NCBI GenBank assembly: GCA_022866645.1
Contig: JALHUQ010000362.1
Span: 1-26,611, forward strand
Length of the DNA: 26,611 nt
Origin: Woeseiaceae bacterium
GTDB taxonomy: Bacteria; Pseudomonadota; Gammaproteobacteria; Steroidobacterales; Woeseiaceae
Reading direction: 5' to 3'
In this document: positions 16,160-23,584 of the stretch, piece after piece
Numbering within the stretch: the first letter of the stretch is position 1
Layout: each line of letters starts with the position of its first letter
Notes under the pieces: model-generated
Told to the model about the DNA's origin: nothing
What the model saw: only the letters and a program-made list of their open reading frames with translations
Databases searched by the model: none
Made by a program: the position numbers and the translations under genes

Positions 16160-17962
16160 GTGGCAAACGTAAATGACGTTGTAATCAAGATTGCTACCGT
16201 CAACGGAACCGGATCGGCCAGTGCAAACGGCCTGTTGATGAAGTCCATTTTTCGGATGGGCGTTCCGGTAGTCGGCAAGAACTACTTTCCGTCCAATATC
16301 CAGGGCTTGCCAACCTGGTACGAAATTCGTGTTACCGGTGCTGGCTACCAGTCACGTTCAAATCGCGTCGACGTTATGGTCGCCATGAATGCGCAGACCT
16401 ACACTCGGGATATGGCCGACGTCTCACCGGGCGGTTGGCTGATTTACGATTCGACCTGGCCACGCAGTCAGACTCTGAACCGCGAAGACATTTCCGTTAT
16501 CGGCATTCCATTTTCGAGATTGTGTAACGAAAGTTTTGAAGGTGCGCGTGCGCGCATCCTGATGAAGAATGTTGCCTACGTTGGGGCGGTGGCGGCACTC
16601 CTCGACATCGATCTGAAGGTAGTCACGGCGCTGCTCGAAGAAACTTTCGCGGCGAAAGCTCATTTAGTTGAATCCAATGTGCAAGCGATTCGGCTCGGTT
16701 ACGACTTCGCTCGCGAAAACGTCACGTGCCCGTTGCCGATGCACATTGAAGCCATGGATGCGACCTCGAATTGCGTCATCATGGACGGCAATACTGCCGC
16801 AGGTCTCGGTTGCATGTATGCGGGTGCGACCGTCGGTGCCTGGTACCCGATTACGCCGTCGACCTCGTTAATGGATGCGTTTCGAAAATTTTGCTCACGT
16901 TATCGAGTTGACCCGAAGACCGGCAAGAACACCTATTGCGTTATTCAGGCCGAAGATGAATTGGCGGCGATCGGTATGGTGCTGGGCGCGGCCTGGAACG
17001 GAGCACGATCATTCACGCCGACTAGTGGGCCGGGCATTTCGCTGATGAGTGAGTTTATCGGTTACGCTTACTACGCTGAAATACCAACCGTAATTTTCGA
17101 CGTGCAGCGCACCGGACCGTCTACCGGAATGCCAACCCGGACGCAGCAATGTGACATCCTGAGTTGCGCCTATGCCTCTCATGGCGATACCAAGCATGTA
17201 CTTCTATTTCCGGCAAACCCGGCAGAGTGTTTCTACATGGCGCCCATCGCGTTTGATATGGCCGAGCGACTGCAGACGCCTGTTATGGTGCTGTCCGACC
17301 TGGATATCGGTATGAACGACTGGATGATTCCAGAGCTGCAATGGGACGATTCCTATGTTCCGGATCGCGGCAAAGTTTTAACTGCGCAACAACTCGAAGA
17401 AATGGACAGGTTCTACCGCTATCTCGATGTTGATGGTGACGGTATTCCCTATCGTTCGCTGCCAGGTGTACATCCAAAAGGAGCCTATTTTACTCGCGGG
17501 TCCGGACATACAAAACTCGGCGCATACACTGAAGATTCCGCGGCCTATCAGGATGTCGTCGATCGCCTGCTGGTGAAGTGGGAAACGGCACGGGCGATAT
17601 TGCCTAAGGCCGATATCCGTTATTCGAAATTGAATAAGGCCGGCATCATAACCATCGGCAGCGGTGACGGCGCGTGTATTGAGGCGTTGGATCGATTGGC
17701 AATGCAGAATATTCGTTTGAATTACTGCCGGATCAAGTCGTTTCCATTTGGCAACGATGTCAGCGAATTTATCAAGCAACACGATGTTGTATATGTCGTC
17801 GAGCAGAATCGTGACGCACAACTTCGAACGCTGCTGGTCAACGACATAGAGGCCGACCAGACCAAATTGGTGCCGCTGCTGCACTACAACGGCATGCCGA
17901 TTAATTCTGGTTTTGTGGTAGACAGAGTGCTCACGGAAGTCGCCAAGGGCCGAGCGGCCTAG
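16160..17962 (+). CDS. korA: 2-oxoacid:acceptor oxidoreductase, fused gamma-alpha subunit (KorA-like)
   Basis: A 600-residue subunit. Residues about 1-190 are the gamma domain (TGSASANGLLMKSIFRMGV, YFPSNIQGLPTWYEIRV), and from about 200 the alpha domain (MDGNTAAGLGCMYAGATVGAWYPITPSTSL, IQAEDELAAIGMVLGAAWNG, FTPTSGPGISLMSEFIG, VQRTGPSTGMPTRTQQ). This order is typical of two-subunit 2-oxoglutarate:ferredoxin oxidoreductases, in which alpha/gamma and beta form the thiamine-diphosphate enzyme that decarboxylates a 2-oxoacid to its acyl-CoA. The alpha C-terminal domain ends KSFPFGNDVSEFIKQHDVVYVVEQNRDAQL. GTG is the start, with AGAGGG five bases upstream and nine bases after the previous stop. Specificity for 2-oxoglutarate over pyruvate or branched-chain acids is inferred from overall layout, not from a diagnostic residue. 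Confidence 0.9.
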   Translation: MANVNDVVIKIATVNGTGSASANGLLMKSIFRMGVPVVGKNYFPSNIQGLPTWYEIRVTGAGYQSRSNRVDVMVAMNAQTYTRDMADVSPGGWLIYDSTWPRSQTLNREDISVIGIPFSRLCNESFEGARARILMKNVAYVGAVAALLDIDLKVVTALLEETFAAKAHLVESNVQAIRLGYDFARENVTCPLPMHIEAMDATSNCVIMDGNTAAGLGCMYAGATVGAWYPITPSTSLMDAFRKFCSRYRVDPKTGKNTYCVIQAEDELAAIGMVLGAAWNGARSFTPTSGPGISLMSEFIGYAYYAEIPTVIFDVQRTGPSTGMPTRTQQCDILSCAYASHGDTKHVLLFPANPAECFYMAPIAFDMAERLQTPVMVLSDLDIGMNDWMIPELQWDDSYVPDRGKVLTAQQLEEMDRFYRYLDVDGDGIPYRSLPGVHPKGAYFTRGSGHTKLGAYTEDSAAYQDVVDRLLVKWETARAILPKADIRYSKLNKAGIITIGSGDGACIEALDRLAMQNIRLNYCRIKSFPFGNDVSEFIKQHDVVYVVEQNRDAQLRTLLVNDIEADQTKLVPLLHYNGMPINSGFVVDRVLTEVAKGRAA

Positions 17963-17977
17963 GCGGAGAGGACGATA

Positions 17978-19033
17978 ATGAGTTACATAGCGAAACCAAA
18001 GGTTTCTCACCCAGGTATGCCGAGAAACAAGCTGGGCCTGACTTCTCGAGATTACGAAGGCACGGTCTCAACCTTGTGCGCGGGATGCGGTCACGACTCA
18101 ATTACTGCGGCGATTATTCAGGCTGTTTTTGAGTTGGGTGTGGAGCCACACATGCTGGCAAAGATGAGTGGTATCGGCTGTTCATCGAAGACGCCGGCGT
18201 ATTTCGTTAGTCAGGCTCACGGCTTCAATTCAGTGCACGGTCGAATGCCATCTGTGACGACGGGCGCGAGCGCGGCGAATCGAGACCTCCTGTACATAGG
18301 TGTATCCGGTGACGGTGACTCATTGTCGATCGGTATCGGTCAGTTTGTTCATGCAATTCGACGCAATGTGAACATGTGCTACGTGATCGAAAACAATGGT
18401 GTGTACGGACTGACCAAAGGCCAGTTTTCGGCATCCGCTGATATCGGTAGCAAGCCGAAGAAGGGCGAAGCTAACAATCAGGAACCAATCGACCCGGTGA
18501 GTACGGCATTGAGTCTTGGCGCTACCTATATAGCGAGAAGCTTTTCGGGCGACAAGGAACAACTGATTCCGCTGCTCAAAGGGGCTTTGATGCATCGCGG
18601 CTTTGCATTGGTCGATATCGTTAGTCCTTGCGTTACCTTCAATGACCACGAAGGTTCAACCAAGAGTTACGCGCACACTCGGCAGTTCTACCACCACGTT
18701 ATAGACATGGATTACGTACCGCCGGCCGAGGAGATCAAGGCCGCGTATGCGAAAGGCGATGCAATGCCGATCGAAATGCACGATGGCAGCACTATTGTCT
18801 TTCGCAAAGTCGACCAAGACTATGATTTGACCAGCAGGGCGTCGGCCTTCAAGTATTTGCGTGAACGTTTTCATGCAGGCGAAATAAGCACCGGACTGCT
18901 GTATCTCGACGAATCTCGAGCCGAAATGCACGAGTTGATGGGGAATATCGATACGCCATTATCGCAGTTGCCATTCGAGGGTCTGAATCCGGGCAATGCT
19001 GAATTGAAGAAGCTGCAGAAAGGCTACCGATAA
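17978..19033 (+). CDS. korB: 2-oxoacid:acceptor oxidoreductase, beta (thiamine diphosphate) subunit (KorB-like)
   Basis: A 351-residue beta subunit. The STLCAGCGHDSITAAI block gives the CxxCGH [4Fe-4S]/TPP signature. GIGCSSKTPAYF provides a further cluster cysteine, and the TPP-magnesium motif is GVSGDGDSLSIGIGQFVHAIRRN with ENNGVYGLTKGQFS. The late cysteine in DIVSPCVTFND completes the usual set of four. GGAGAGGA precedes the ATG, and the gene follows korA by 15 bases, so the three genes form one operon. With no ferredoxin domain in this subunit, electrons presumably pass through the proximal cluster to the FAD/Fe-S protein encoded first in the operon. The C-terminal 60 residues (DLTSRASAFKYLRERFHAGEISTGLLYLD) match the extension common in KorB proteins. 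No terminator is obvious in the following 165 bases. Confidence 0.92.
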   Translation: MSYIAKPKVSHPGMPRNKLGLTSRDYEGTVSTLCAGCGHDSITAAIIQAVFELGVEPHMLAKMSGIGCSSKTPAYFVSQAHGFNSVHGRMPSVTTGASAANRDLLYIGVSGDGDSLSIGIGQFVHAIRRNVNMCYVIENNGVYGLTKGQFSASADIGSKPKKGEANNQEPIDPVSTALSLGATYIARSFSGDKEQLIPLLKGALMHRGFALVDIVSPCVTFNDHEGSTKSYAHTRQFYHHVIDMDYVPPAEEIKAAYAKGDAMPIEMHDGSTIVFRKVDQDYDLTSRASAFKYLRERFHAGEISTGLLYLDESRAEMHELMGNIDTPLSQLPFEGLNPGNAELKKLQKGYR

Positions 19034-19198
19034 GGTCGGCTGCAGAGCAAGGCTGGGGTCCCAGGCGGTGCTGCAGTTGCAGCTGGCGCGCCGCAAATCG
19101 CAAAAGAACGTCGGGCTAATCGCAGAGCGGGTATTCCTGCTGACCCTAAGCCGACATTTCCAAGCATTGAAGCCCAACTAGTTCTATATTGGGCCTCC

Positions 19199-19462
19199 AT
19201 GACTGAAGAATCCTCAGAAGGGCGACAATCCTACGAAGTAGTATCCGTTCGGCGAGCAGAGCGTCCGCCCGGCACGGAAGGCTCCAACTGGCATCGCTAT
19301 GTGATCGCGTTCGGAGGCAGCAACAGCATTCAAGGCTGCCGACAAGGGAAACTTAACGTTGTGACCGCGGCGGTGGAAGAGATGGTAGCCCAATTAAACG
19401 AACGGCACGGAGGCAAACGCGGCCGCGTCCAATTGCCCCTGGGGAAGAAATCCGACGAGTGA
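19199..19462 (+). CDS. Small conserved-looking hypothetical protein
   Basis: 87 residues, soluble, without signal or membrane segments. The centre (GSNWHRYVIAFGGSNSIQGCRQGKLNVVTAAVEEMVAQLNER) resembles a family of short uncharacterised gammaproteobacterial proteins in which a W-x-R-Y-V-I strand and a glycine turn precede a helix ending LNER; I recall the pattern but not a name. Ends are rich in charged residues (MTEESSEGRQ, KRGRVQLPLGKKSDE), consistent with a small nucleic-acid or protein binding unit, though that is speculation. The ATG is preceded by no clear ribosome site. It lies 165 bases after korB in the same direction and could be a late member of that transcript. The following 110 bases to the DUF2330 stop hold nothing recognisable. 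Confidence 0.62.
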   Translation: MTEESSEGRQSYEVVSVRRAERPPGTEGSNWHRYVIAFGGSNSIQGCRQGKLNVVTAAVEEMVAQLNERHGGKRGRVQLPLGKKSDE

Positions 19463-19572
19463 CACCGGTCACGAAAGTGCTCCTGCTCATGCTGAGTGGA
19501 CGGTTTCGTTTAGGTCACAACGGCAGCTCGTGGCCGATGGATTGGGCGTTTCCCACAACAACCGTTATTGAT

Positions 19573-20904
19573 TTATCCCCAAATGCGCTTCCACCAGGGT
19601 TCATTCTGCGGCTCAGCAAGTTGCGGAAACGGAATCTTCTTTCGAATATCCTCAATATTCCAGCCGGTCAGATTGGCGAGCTGTTGCGCTTCGCGCTCCT
19701 GACGGTCACGCAGCTCGGTCTGGTATTGACTGATATCACACGATGATTCGCCGTTGAAAGGGCGCTGGATAATGTAGCGACCCTGATAGTTCTGGCGATC
19801 GCCGGTCTCCTGGAAGACGAGATCTTCCGGAAAGTGCTCGCTGTCGTAACGGACGTGCAAACGTGTGACGAACACGTCCTGCGCAGGCATCGATAAACTG
19901 TCGTTGCTACTTTGGCCACCGACCCAAAATACACCGAGCTTGCGGAGATCCTGCTGGCTTAGGGGATCCGCCGCGCAAGGGTCGCACCAGTTCATGTCCC
20001 AGGCGTATTCCAGAAACACGGCACGCTCATTTTCCGCCGCGACCTGCCTGTCAAACATGGATCGGTAGAATTCAGCGAACTCACCTTGCACGAATTCCGG
20101 AACGTAGGTGTCGCTCGGCATCTTTACCGTTCTATAGTTTGTGGTCTCGACCCGGCCTGAACGAGTCAACGCGTAGACATACAGTTCCTGTTTGCCTTTG
20201 GCATTCAATGTACCGAGGCGTATCGGCAACATAAATTTATTGCTTTCGTAAGCGATCTGCAGTGGGCGCAAATACTGGTAGCCAAGCTTCGACTGCTCGG
20301 CGAGATTGACCTTCGCAACGAAAAATCGCATGTCCTGCTTCAAATAGCTGTCGACAACTTTTTCGGCGCCTTGCGGCAGGCGATAGTCATTGTCTTTTAA
20401 CCACTGAATCAAACCGCCGCTTTCCTTGGCCGAGAGAATGAGAATGTCGTATTCCCCGACGGTATAGCTGGCCTCAATAACGACACCCAGCGACCGCGCC
20501 GCTGTTGCGGACTCTCGGGTTACGGTCGAGCTTGGAAAGGCGCTGTCTTGTGACATCTTGTAGTTCTCGTAACGCATGCAGGGGTCCGGGTCGAAATACT
20601 CGACCAGTCGCGGTGCCGTATAAGCGTCCAGGTGATCGACAATTGCCCGGTCGCCAACGTTTATTTGCTCGCGCTCAATCTTCGTTGGCACCGGTATGAC
20701 AACGGCAAAGTCTTTGACGCTGCCCTCAAAGTCGTTGGCCATCGTGATGACCGTTCGGTTGTCATCACGCACCAGAACGACCTGGGACGCCTTGTTAAAC
20801 AGACTGGTGTCAGCACGTGCGACGTAAAAGCCGCAAAACGCTTGCGCCGTGGTTGCCACAGCGACGGTTATCGCCGCCGCACAAATAGTTACGATGATTC
20901 GCAT
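19573..20904 (-). CDS. DUF2330 domain periplasmic protein
   Basis: 443 residues with a cleavable signal peptide (MRIIVTICAAAITVAVATTAQAFCGFYVA, cut probably at AQA-F). The mature protein begins with CGFYVARADTSLFNKASQVVLVRDD and TVITMANDFEGSVKDFAVVIPVP, the hallmark start of DUF2330, a family of unknown function. Further typical blocks are YTAPRLVEYFDPDPC, VGEYDILILSA and LRPLQIAYESNKFMLPIRLG. The tail (PQNEPWWKRIWG) is tryptophan-rich. Six or more cysteines in the exported part, including WCDPCAADP, suggest disulfides. It is the second gene of a two-gene operon. Its ATG shares one base with the stop of the RnfD-like gene (TAATG) and has GGAG upstream. Pairing with an electron-transfer membrane protein hints at an extracytoplasmic redox role, but this is inference. 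Confidence 0.88.
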   Translation of the reverse strand: MRIIVTICAAAITVAVATTAQAFCGFYVARADTSLFNKASQVVLVRDDNRTVITMANDFEGSVKDFAVVIPVPTKIEREQINVGDRAIVDHLDAYTAPRLVEYFDPDPCMRYENYKMSQDSAFPSSTVTRESATAARSLGVVIEASYTVGEYDILILSAKESGGLIQWLKDNDYRLPQGAEKVVDSYLKQDMRFFVAKVNLAEQSKLGYQYLRPLQIAYESNKFMLPIRLGTLNAKGKQELYVYALTRSGRVETTNYRTVKMPSDTYVPEFVQGEFAEFYRSMFDRQVAAENERAVFLEYAWDMNWCDPCAADPLSQQDLRKLGVFWVGGQSSNDSLSMPAQDVFVTRLHVRYDSEHFPEDLVFQETGDRQNYQGRYIIQRPFNGESSCDISQYQTELRDRQEREAQQLANLTGWNIEDIRKKIPFPQLAEPQNEPWWKRIWG

Positions 20905-21749
20905 TAGAAAACTCCTCTGATTGGGTTTGCCGGCTGATCATCCGGTTGCTCCCAGCGATAAATGCGGCCGTGCAGCACTGCGTCAATCAAGGGCACCACT
21001 GGTGCACAGAGAATGAGCGCAAGAATCGGGCCATTGGGCTGGTAATAGATAAACTGAATCGTGTAGGCGACGCTCGCAACGAGTGCCGCGTAAAGGACCC
21101 GACCCGTTGCGGTATTGGGCGTTGTCTTTGGGTCCGAAATCATGAAGAAGGCGAAAATCAGCAGCGCGCCATTTTGTACTTGATGCAGCGGGATACTAAA
21201 GGGATCGTCGAGCCAGATTGCTCTGGCGAAAAGCATCGTTGCGTACAAGATTATGAACGCGATGGTTGTTTCTGCACGCCGAGCGCGTGTGAGGACGAGG
21301 AAACCCAGGCACGCGAGTACAAATGCACTGATGGCGGCGCTGCCCCACTGCCCGGAGGATACCCAGGCGTGATCGCTGAGGATCATTAAGGATACGAGCG
21401 CGAAGTTCGCGGGATTGAATACGTGCTTGCCGTTATACCGCAACAAAAACTTGCTGCCGATGGCGAGAGTTGCAGCCAGCGCAGCGATCGAGACGAGGTC
21501 GGTGCGCAGCAACAGCGTCAGCGACAACGATGTTATGAGCGGACTGAGCGGGTCAAAGCGACCAGGACCAGAATAACGAGTGCCCAAAAACTGAACTGTC
21601 AATGCGGTCGTTACGATGATCAGAGCGTTTTGCCAGCGAATTCCGAAATCGAGCACGGTAATGCCGTAAGCCAGCAAAATGCCGAGTACCACGATCTGGT
21701 AGTAGCGCGGATCGCGCAGTAGGGAATCAAGTCGGCTTGATGTCTTCAT
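20904..21749 (-). CDS. Orphan RnfD/NqrB-like membrane protein
   Basis: 281 residues with roughly nine hydrophobic segments and the family blocks DPRYYQIVVLGILLAYGI, RFDPLSPLITSLSLTLLLRT, GKHVFNPANFALVSLMI and FAFFMISDPKTTPNTATGRVLYA. These match the RnfD/NqrB superfamily, a membrane subunit of ion-pumping NADH or ferredoxin oxidoreductases. No rnfA, B, C, G or E gene is near, so it is not a normal Rnf operon. I also do not see the T-containing S/T-G-A-T motif where FMN is covalently attached in true RnfD; the loop after AWVSSGQWGS lacks it. It may therefore act as a flavin-free membrane anchor or partner of DUF2330. The ATG at 21749 has no strong ribosome site. The short reading-frame remnant upstream is described separately. 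Confidence 0.82.
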   Translation of the reverse strand: MKTSSRLDSLLRDPRYYQIVVLGILLAYGITVLDFGIRWQNALIIVTTALTVQFLGTRYSGPGRFDPLSPLITSLSLTLLLRTDLVSIAALAATLAIGSKFLLRYNGKHVFNPANFALVSLMILSDHAWVSSGQWGSAAISAFVLACLGFLVLTRARRAETTIAFIILYATMLFARAIWLDDPFSIPLHQVQNGALLIFAFFMISDPKTTPNTATGRVLYAALVASVAYTIQFIYYQPNGPILALILCAPVVPLIDAVLHGRIYRWEQPDDQPANPIRGVF

Positions 21750-22063
21750 GCCGTAATAAACGTCGGGTAACGGCGTTTGGGTTTAACTGCTCATGAGATC
21801 CGGCATGGGCGTCGCGGCCGCGCCGCCCGGAAATACTTCGCGCTGGATTTCATCGGGCAGTCGAAAATAGCGGTAATGCAGTGTCTTGGTCGCCCGCTGG
21901 GGCCATTAATATGACACAGTATCGCAGTGGATTCGCAGTGCGCTCTCAAATGCGGCGAATAAATAACAATAAAAACAAAAAGTTAGGTTTTTTGCATCCA
22001 AATCGGCTTTGGCGAGCATCTGAGCGGTGAAAGCAACTCATATTTTGACGTGGAGTAGTAGAA
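21750..22063. other. Divergent intergenic region with a possible gene remnant
   Basis: This 314-base gap separates the RnfD-like gene (-) from the DUF6249 gene (+). On the minus strand 21905-21783 is open for 40 codons without a usable start. It reads WPQRATKTLHYRYFRLPDEI and ends PMPDLMSS-stop. The composition looks protein-like, so it may be the tail of a decayed or frameshifted gene. On the plus side, 21957-22005 is A/T-rich (AATAAATAACAATAAAAAC), and the real ribosome site of DUF6249 is GGAG at 22052-22055. No terminator hairpin or known operator is seen. Confidence 0.4.
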
Positions 22064-22423
22064 ATGGATGAATCAATGGTTCCGATCGTATTGTTCATAG
22101 GCATAACGGTCGTCTTTGTTGCGCTGTTCTGGTTTCGGTACAAGGCCCGCAGCGAAATGCAGTCGACGATTCGCACTGCGCTTGATAAGGGTCAGGAACT
22201 GACCCCTGAAGTGATCGATCGCCTCGGGCACCCAAAAGCGTCCAAGGACAAAGACTTGCGCTTCGGCATCATCTGGATCGCCGTTGCGCTTGGGCTGGTC
22301 GGATTCGGTTTTGGCATACCGGACGAAGACGACGTCGCAAGAATATTTGCTGGCATAGCCGGATTTCCATTCGTGATCGGAATTGCCTATTTGATTCTGC
22401 ACAAATTTACGGATCGCGGTTAG
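22064..22423 (+). CDS. DUF6249-like inner-membrane protein
   Basis: 119 residues with three hydrophobic segments: VPIVLFIGITVVFVALFWFRY at the N-terminus, FGIIWIAVALGLVGFGFGIP in the middle and IFAGIAGFPFVIGIAYLIL near the C-terminus. A cytoplasmic helical loop (RSEMQSTIRTALDKGQELTPEVIDRLG) lies between the first two. The block ELTPEVIDRLG before a charged stretch is characteristic of DUF6249 membrane proteins, which commonly sit next to sigma-70 family genes. The start has GGAG eight bases upstream. The sigma-factor gene begins 14 bases after the stop, so the three genes downstream probably form one operon. A sensory or modulating role toward the sigma/anti-sigma pair is inferred from position only. 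Confidence 0.72.
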   Translation: MDESMVPIVLFIGITVVFVALFWFRYKARSEMQSTIRTALDKGQELTPEVIDRLGHPKASKDKDLRFGIIWIAVALGLVGFGFGIPDEDDVARIFAGIAGFPFVIGIAYLILHKFTDRG

Positions 22424-22436
22424 TTGGTTCAGGTCG

Positions 22437-22988
22437 TTGTCTAATAGCGCAGATAATGAGTTGGTCGCAAGGGTGGTATCCAGTCAGGATACCGCCGCTT
22501 TCGGCGAACTGGTTCGCAGACATCAGTCGCACGTCAGGAATTTCCTTCGGAAATTGTCGGGTGATCATACGCTTGCGGATGATCTCGCTCAGGATAGCTT
22601 CATACATGCCTGGGAAAAGCTGCAAACCTACTCCGGACGGGGATCATTCATCGGTTGGTTGCTCAAAGTGGCTTACACAACGTTCCTGCAGTCGAAGCGC
22701 AAAACGAAGCGTTATGCAGAAATTATCAACTCGGCTGGGCACGTCGCTGATCAGGAGTCCCGTAGCCAGGTGCTACCGGACGATGAAATTACGGACCTGG
22801 AGAAATTCCTGGCCGTGCTAACTGAAGAAGAGCGCGCCATTATGGTTATGTCGTATGCATGTGGTTTGTCCCATCGAGAAATTGGCGATGCGACGGATTT
22901 GCCAGTGGGCACAGTGAAATCTGTGATATTTCGTGGTAAAGAGAAGATTAGGAATAGTTTTGATATCAAAGATCATAATCATGGCTGA
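22437..22988 (+). CDS. ECF-type RNA polymerase sigma factor
   Basis: 183 residues of the extracytoplasmic-function class. Region 2 is seen as FGELVRRHQSHVRNFLRKLSG with DHTLADDLAQDSFIHAWEKLQTY and FIGWLLKVAYTTFLQSKRK, covering the core-binding and -10 recognition helices. Region 4 is LTEEERAIMVMSYACGLSHREIGDATDLPVGTVKSVIFRGKEKI, with the helix-turn-helix that reads -35 elements. It lacks region 1 and region 3 as expected. The start is TTG at 22437 with only AGG upstream. Translation may be coupled to the DUF6249 gene. The stop overlaps the next gene's start region, typical of sigma/anti-sigma pairs. No Zn-binding anti-sigma motif is present in the window, so release probably does not depend on a ZAS domain. 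Confidence 0.9.
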   Translation: MSNSADNELVARVVSSQDTAAFGELVRRHQSHVRNFLRKLSGDHTLADDLAQDSFIHAWEKLQTYSGRGSFIGWLLKVAYTTFLQSKRKTKRYAEIINSAGHVADQESRSQVLPDDEITDLEKFLAVLTEEERAIMVMSYACGLSHREIGDATDLPVGTVKSVIFRGKEKIRNSFDIKDHNHG

Positions 22989-23319
22989 ACGAATCAAAGA
23001 CGCAGAGGACCGGCTATTAGAGTCGATGTTCGCATCGCCGCCGCTGGCGGATGATGGTTTCAGTGTCCGGGTCGTGCGGAAAATTAATCGACGATTGTGG
23101 CTTCGTCGTTTGACGCTTCCGATTGCGACGATTATCGGTGGCTTCATTGCCTTCAAGCCCCTGTCGGGCCTGGTCGCAGTGCTGTCGAGCTTATCGTCCC
23201 TGATTCCCACAGACACCATCAACATGGCAACGAGCTCGATTCCGCAATTCCAAACGGTCGTACTGGGCGCAATATTGCTCGCTGTTTGTTTGCTCAGTAC
23301 GCGATTGCTGGACAATTAA
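22981..23319 (+). CDS. Small membrane protein, probable anti-sigma partner
   Basis: 112 residues from the ATG at 22981, which lies inside the sigma gene and overlaps its stop by eight bases, a strong sign of translational coupling. The reading frame could begin at 22933, but those residues duplicate the sigma coding region and are unlikely. The N-terminus (AERIKDAEDRLLESMFASPPLADDGFSVRVVRKINRRLW) is a charged cytoplasmic segment like that of short anti-sigma proteins. It is followed by two hydrophobic segments: LPIATIIGGFIAFKPLSGLVAV and VVLGAILLAVCLLSTRLL. It lacks the H-x3-C-x2-C zinc motif of classical ZAS anti-sigmas. A function as an anti-sigma that tethers the sigma factor at the membrane is inferred from layout, not from homology. 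Confidence 0.65.
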   Translation: MAERIKDAEDRLLESMFASPPLADDGFSVRVVRKINRRLWLRRLTLPIATIIGGFIAFKPLSGLVAVLSSLSSLIPTDTINMATSSIPQFQTVVLGAILLAVCLLSTRLLDN

Positions 23320-23330
23320 GGGCCGCCGAA

Positions 23331-23346
23331 AAGACAATATTGTCTT
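23331..23346. promoter_or_regulatory. 16-bp perfect palindrome, candidate operator
   Basis: AAGACAATATTGTCTT is a perfect inverted repeat with no spacer. It lies 28 bases upstream of the ATG of the small ORF that heads the class V aminotransferase operon. The absence of a loop and of a T-tract argues against a terminator. A homodimeric regulator site (TetR, GntR or similar type) fits best, but no known consensus is matched with confidence. Confidence 0.5.
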
Positions 23347-23374
23347 GTCCTTGTTGCTCGGTTACATTGCGACA

Positions 23375-23581
23375 ATGACTCTTCGCGACCAAGTTGAAGC
23401 GCTACTCCCGAACTGGGAGCGCTGGTACCCGAGCCTGTTCGACGCTGCCAGCGATCTCGGTATTATCAGAGCTGAAGTATGCGACCTCAATTCACTTAAT
23501 CTACACAGCCGGCACGCGAAAGTTCGCCAGCGCGCGAAAGAAGCGCACATGGAGAAATGGGGCGGCAAGCCACAGGAATAA
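23375..23581 (+). CDS. Small hypothetical protein
   Basis: 68 residues from ATG 23375 (MTLRDQVEALLPNWERWYPSL). The TTG at 23345 would start inside the palindrome, so the ATG is preferred, although no ribosome site is clear. The product is soluble, predominantly helical and tryptophan-rich at the N-terminus, with a basic tail (HSRHAKVRQRAKEAHMEKWG). Its third-codon composition is similar to the flanking gene, which supports coding. The stop lies three bases before the aminotransferase ATG, so the two are cotranscribed. No family is recognised. It may be a regulator or stability partner of the aminotransferase, but this is only position-based. Confidence 0.5.
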   Translation: MTLRDQVEALLPNWERWYPSLFDAASDLGIIRAEVCDLNSLNLHSRHAKVRQRAKEAHMEKWGGKPQE

Positions 23582-23584
23582 TCA

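Noticed and set aside
19034..19198. Possible tRNA or terminator after korB
   Set aside because: GCTGCA-GT-TGCAGC is symmetric but has a two-base loop and no T-run, and no cloverleaf could be drawn.
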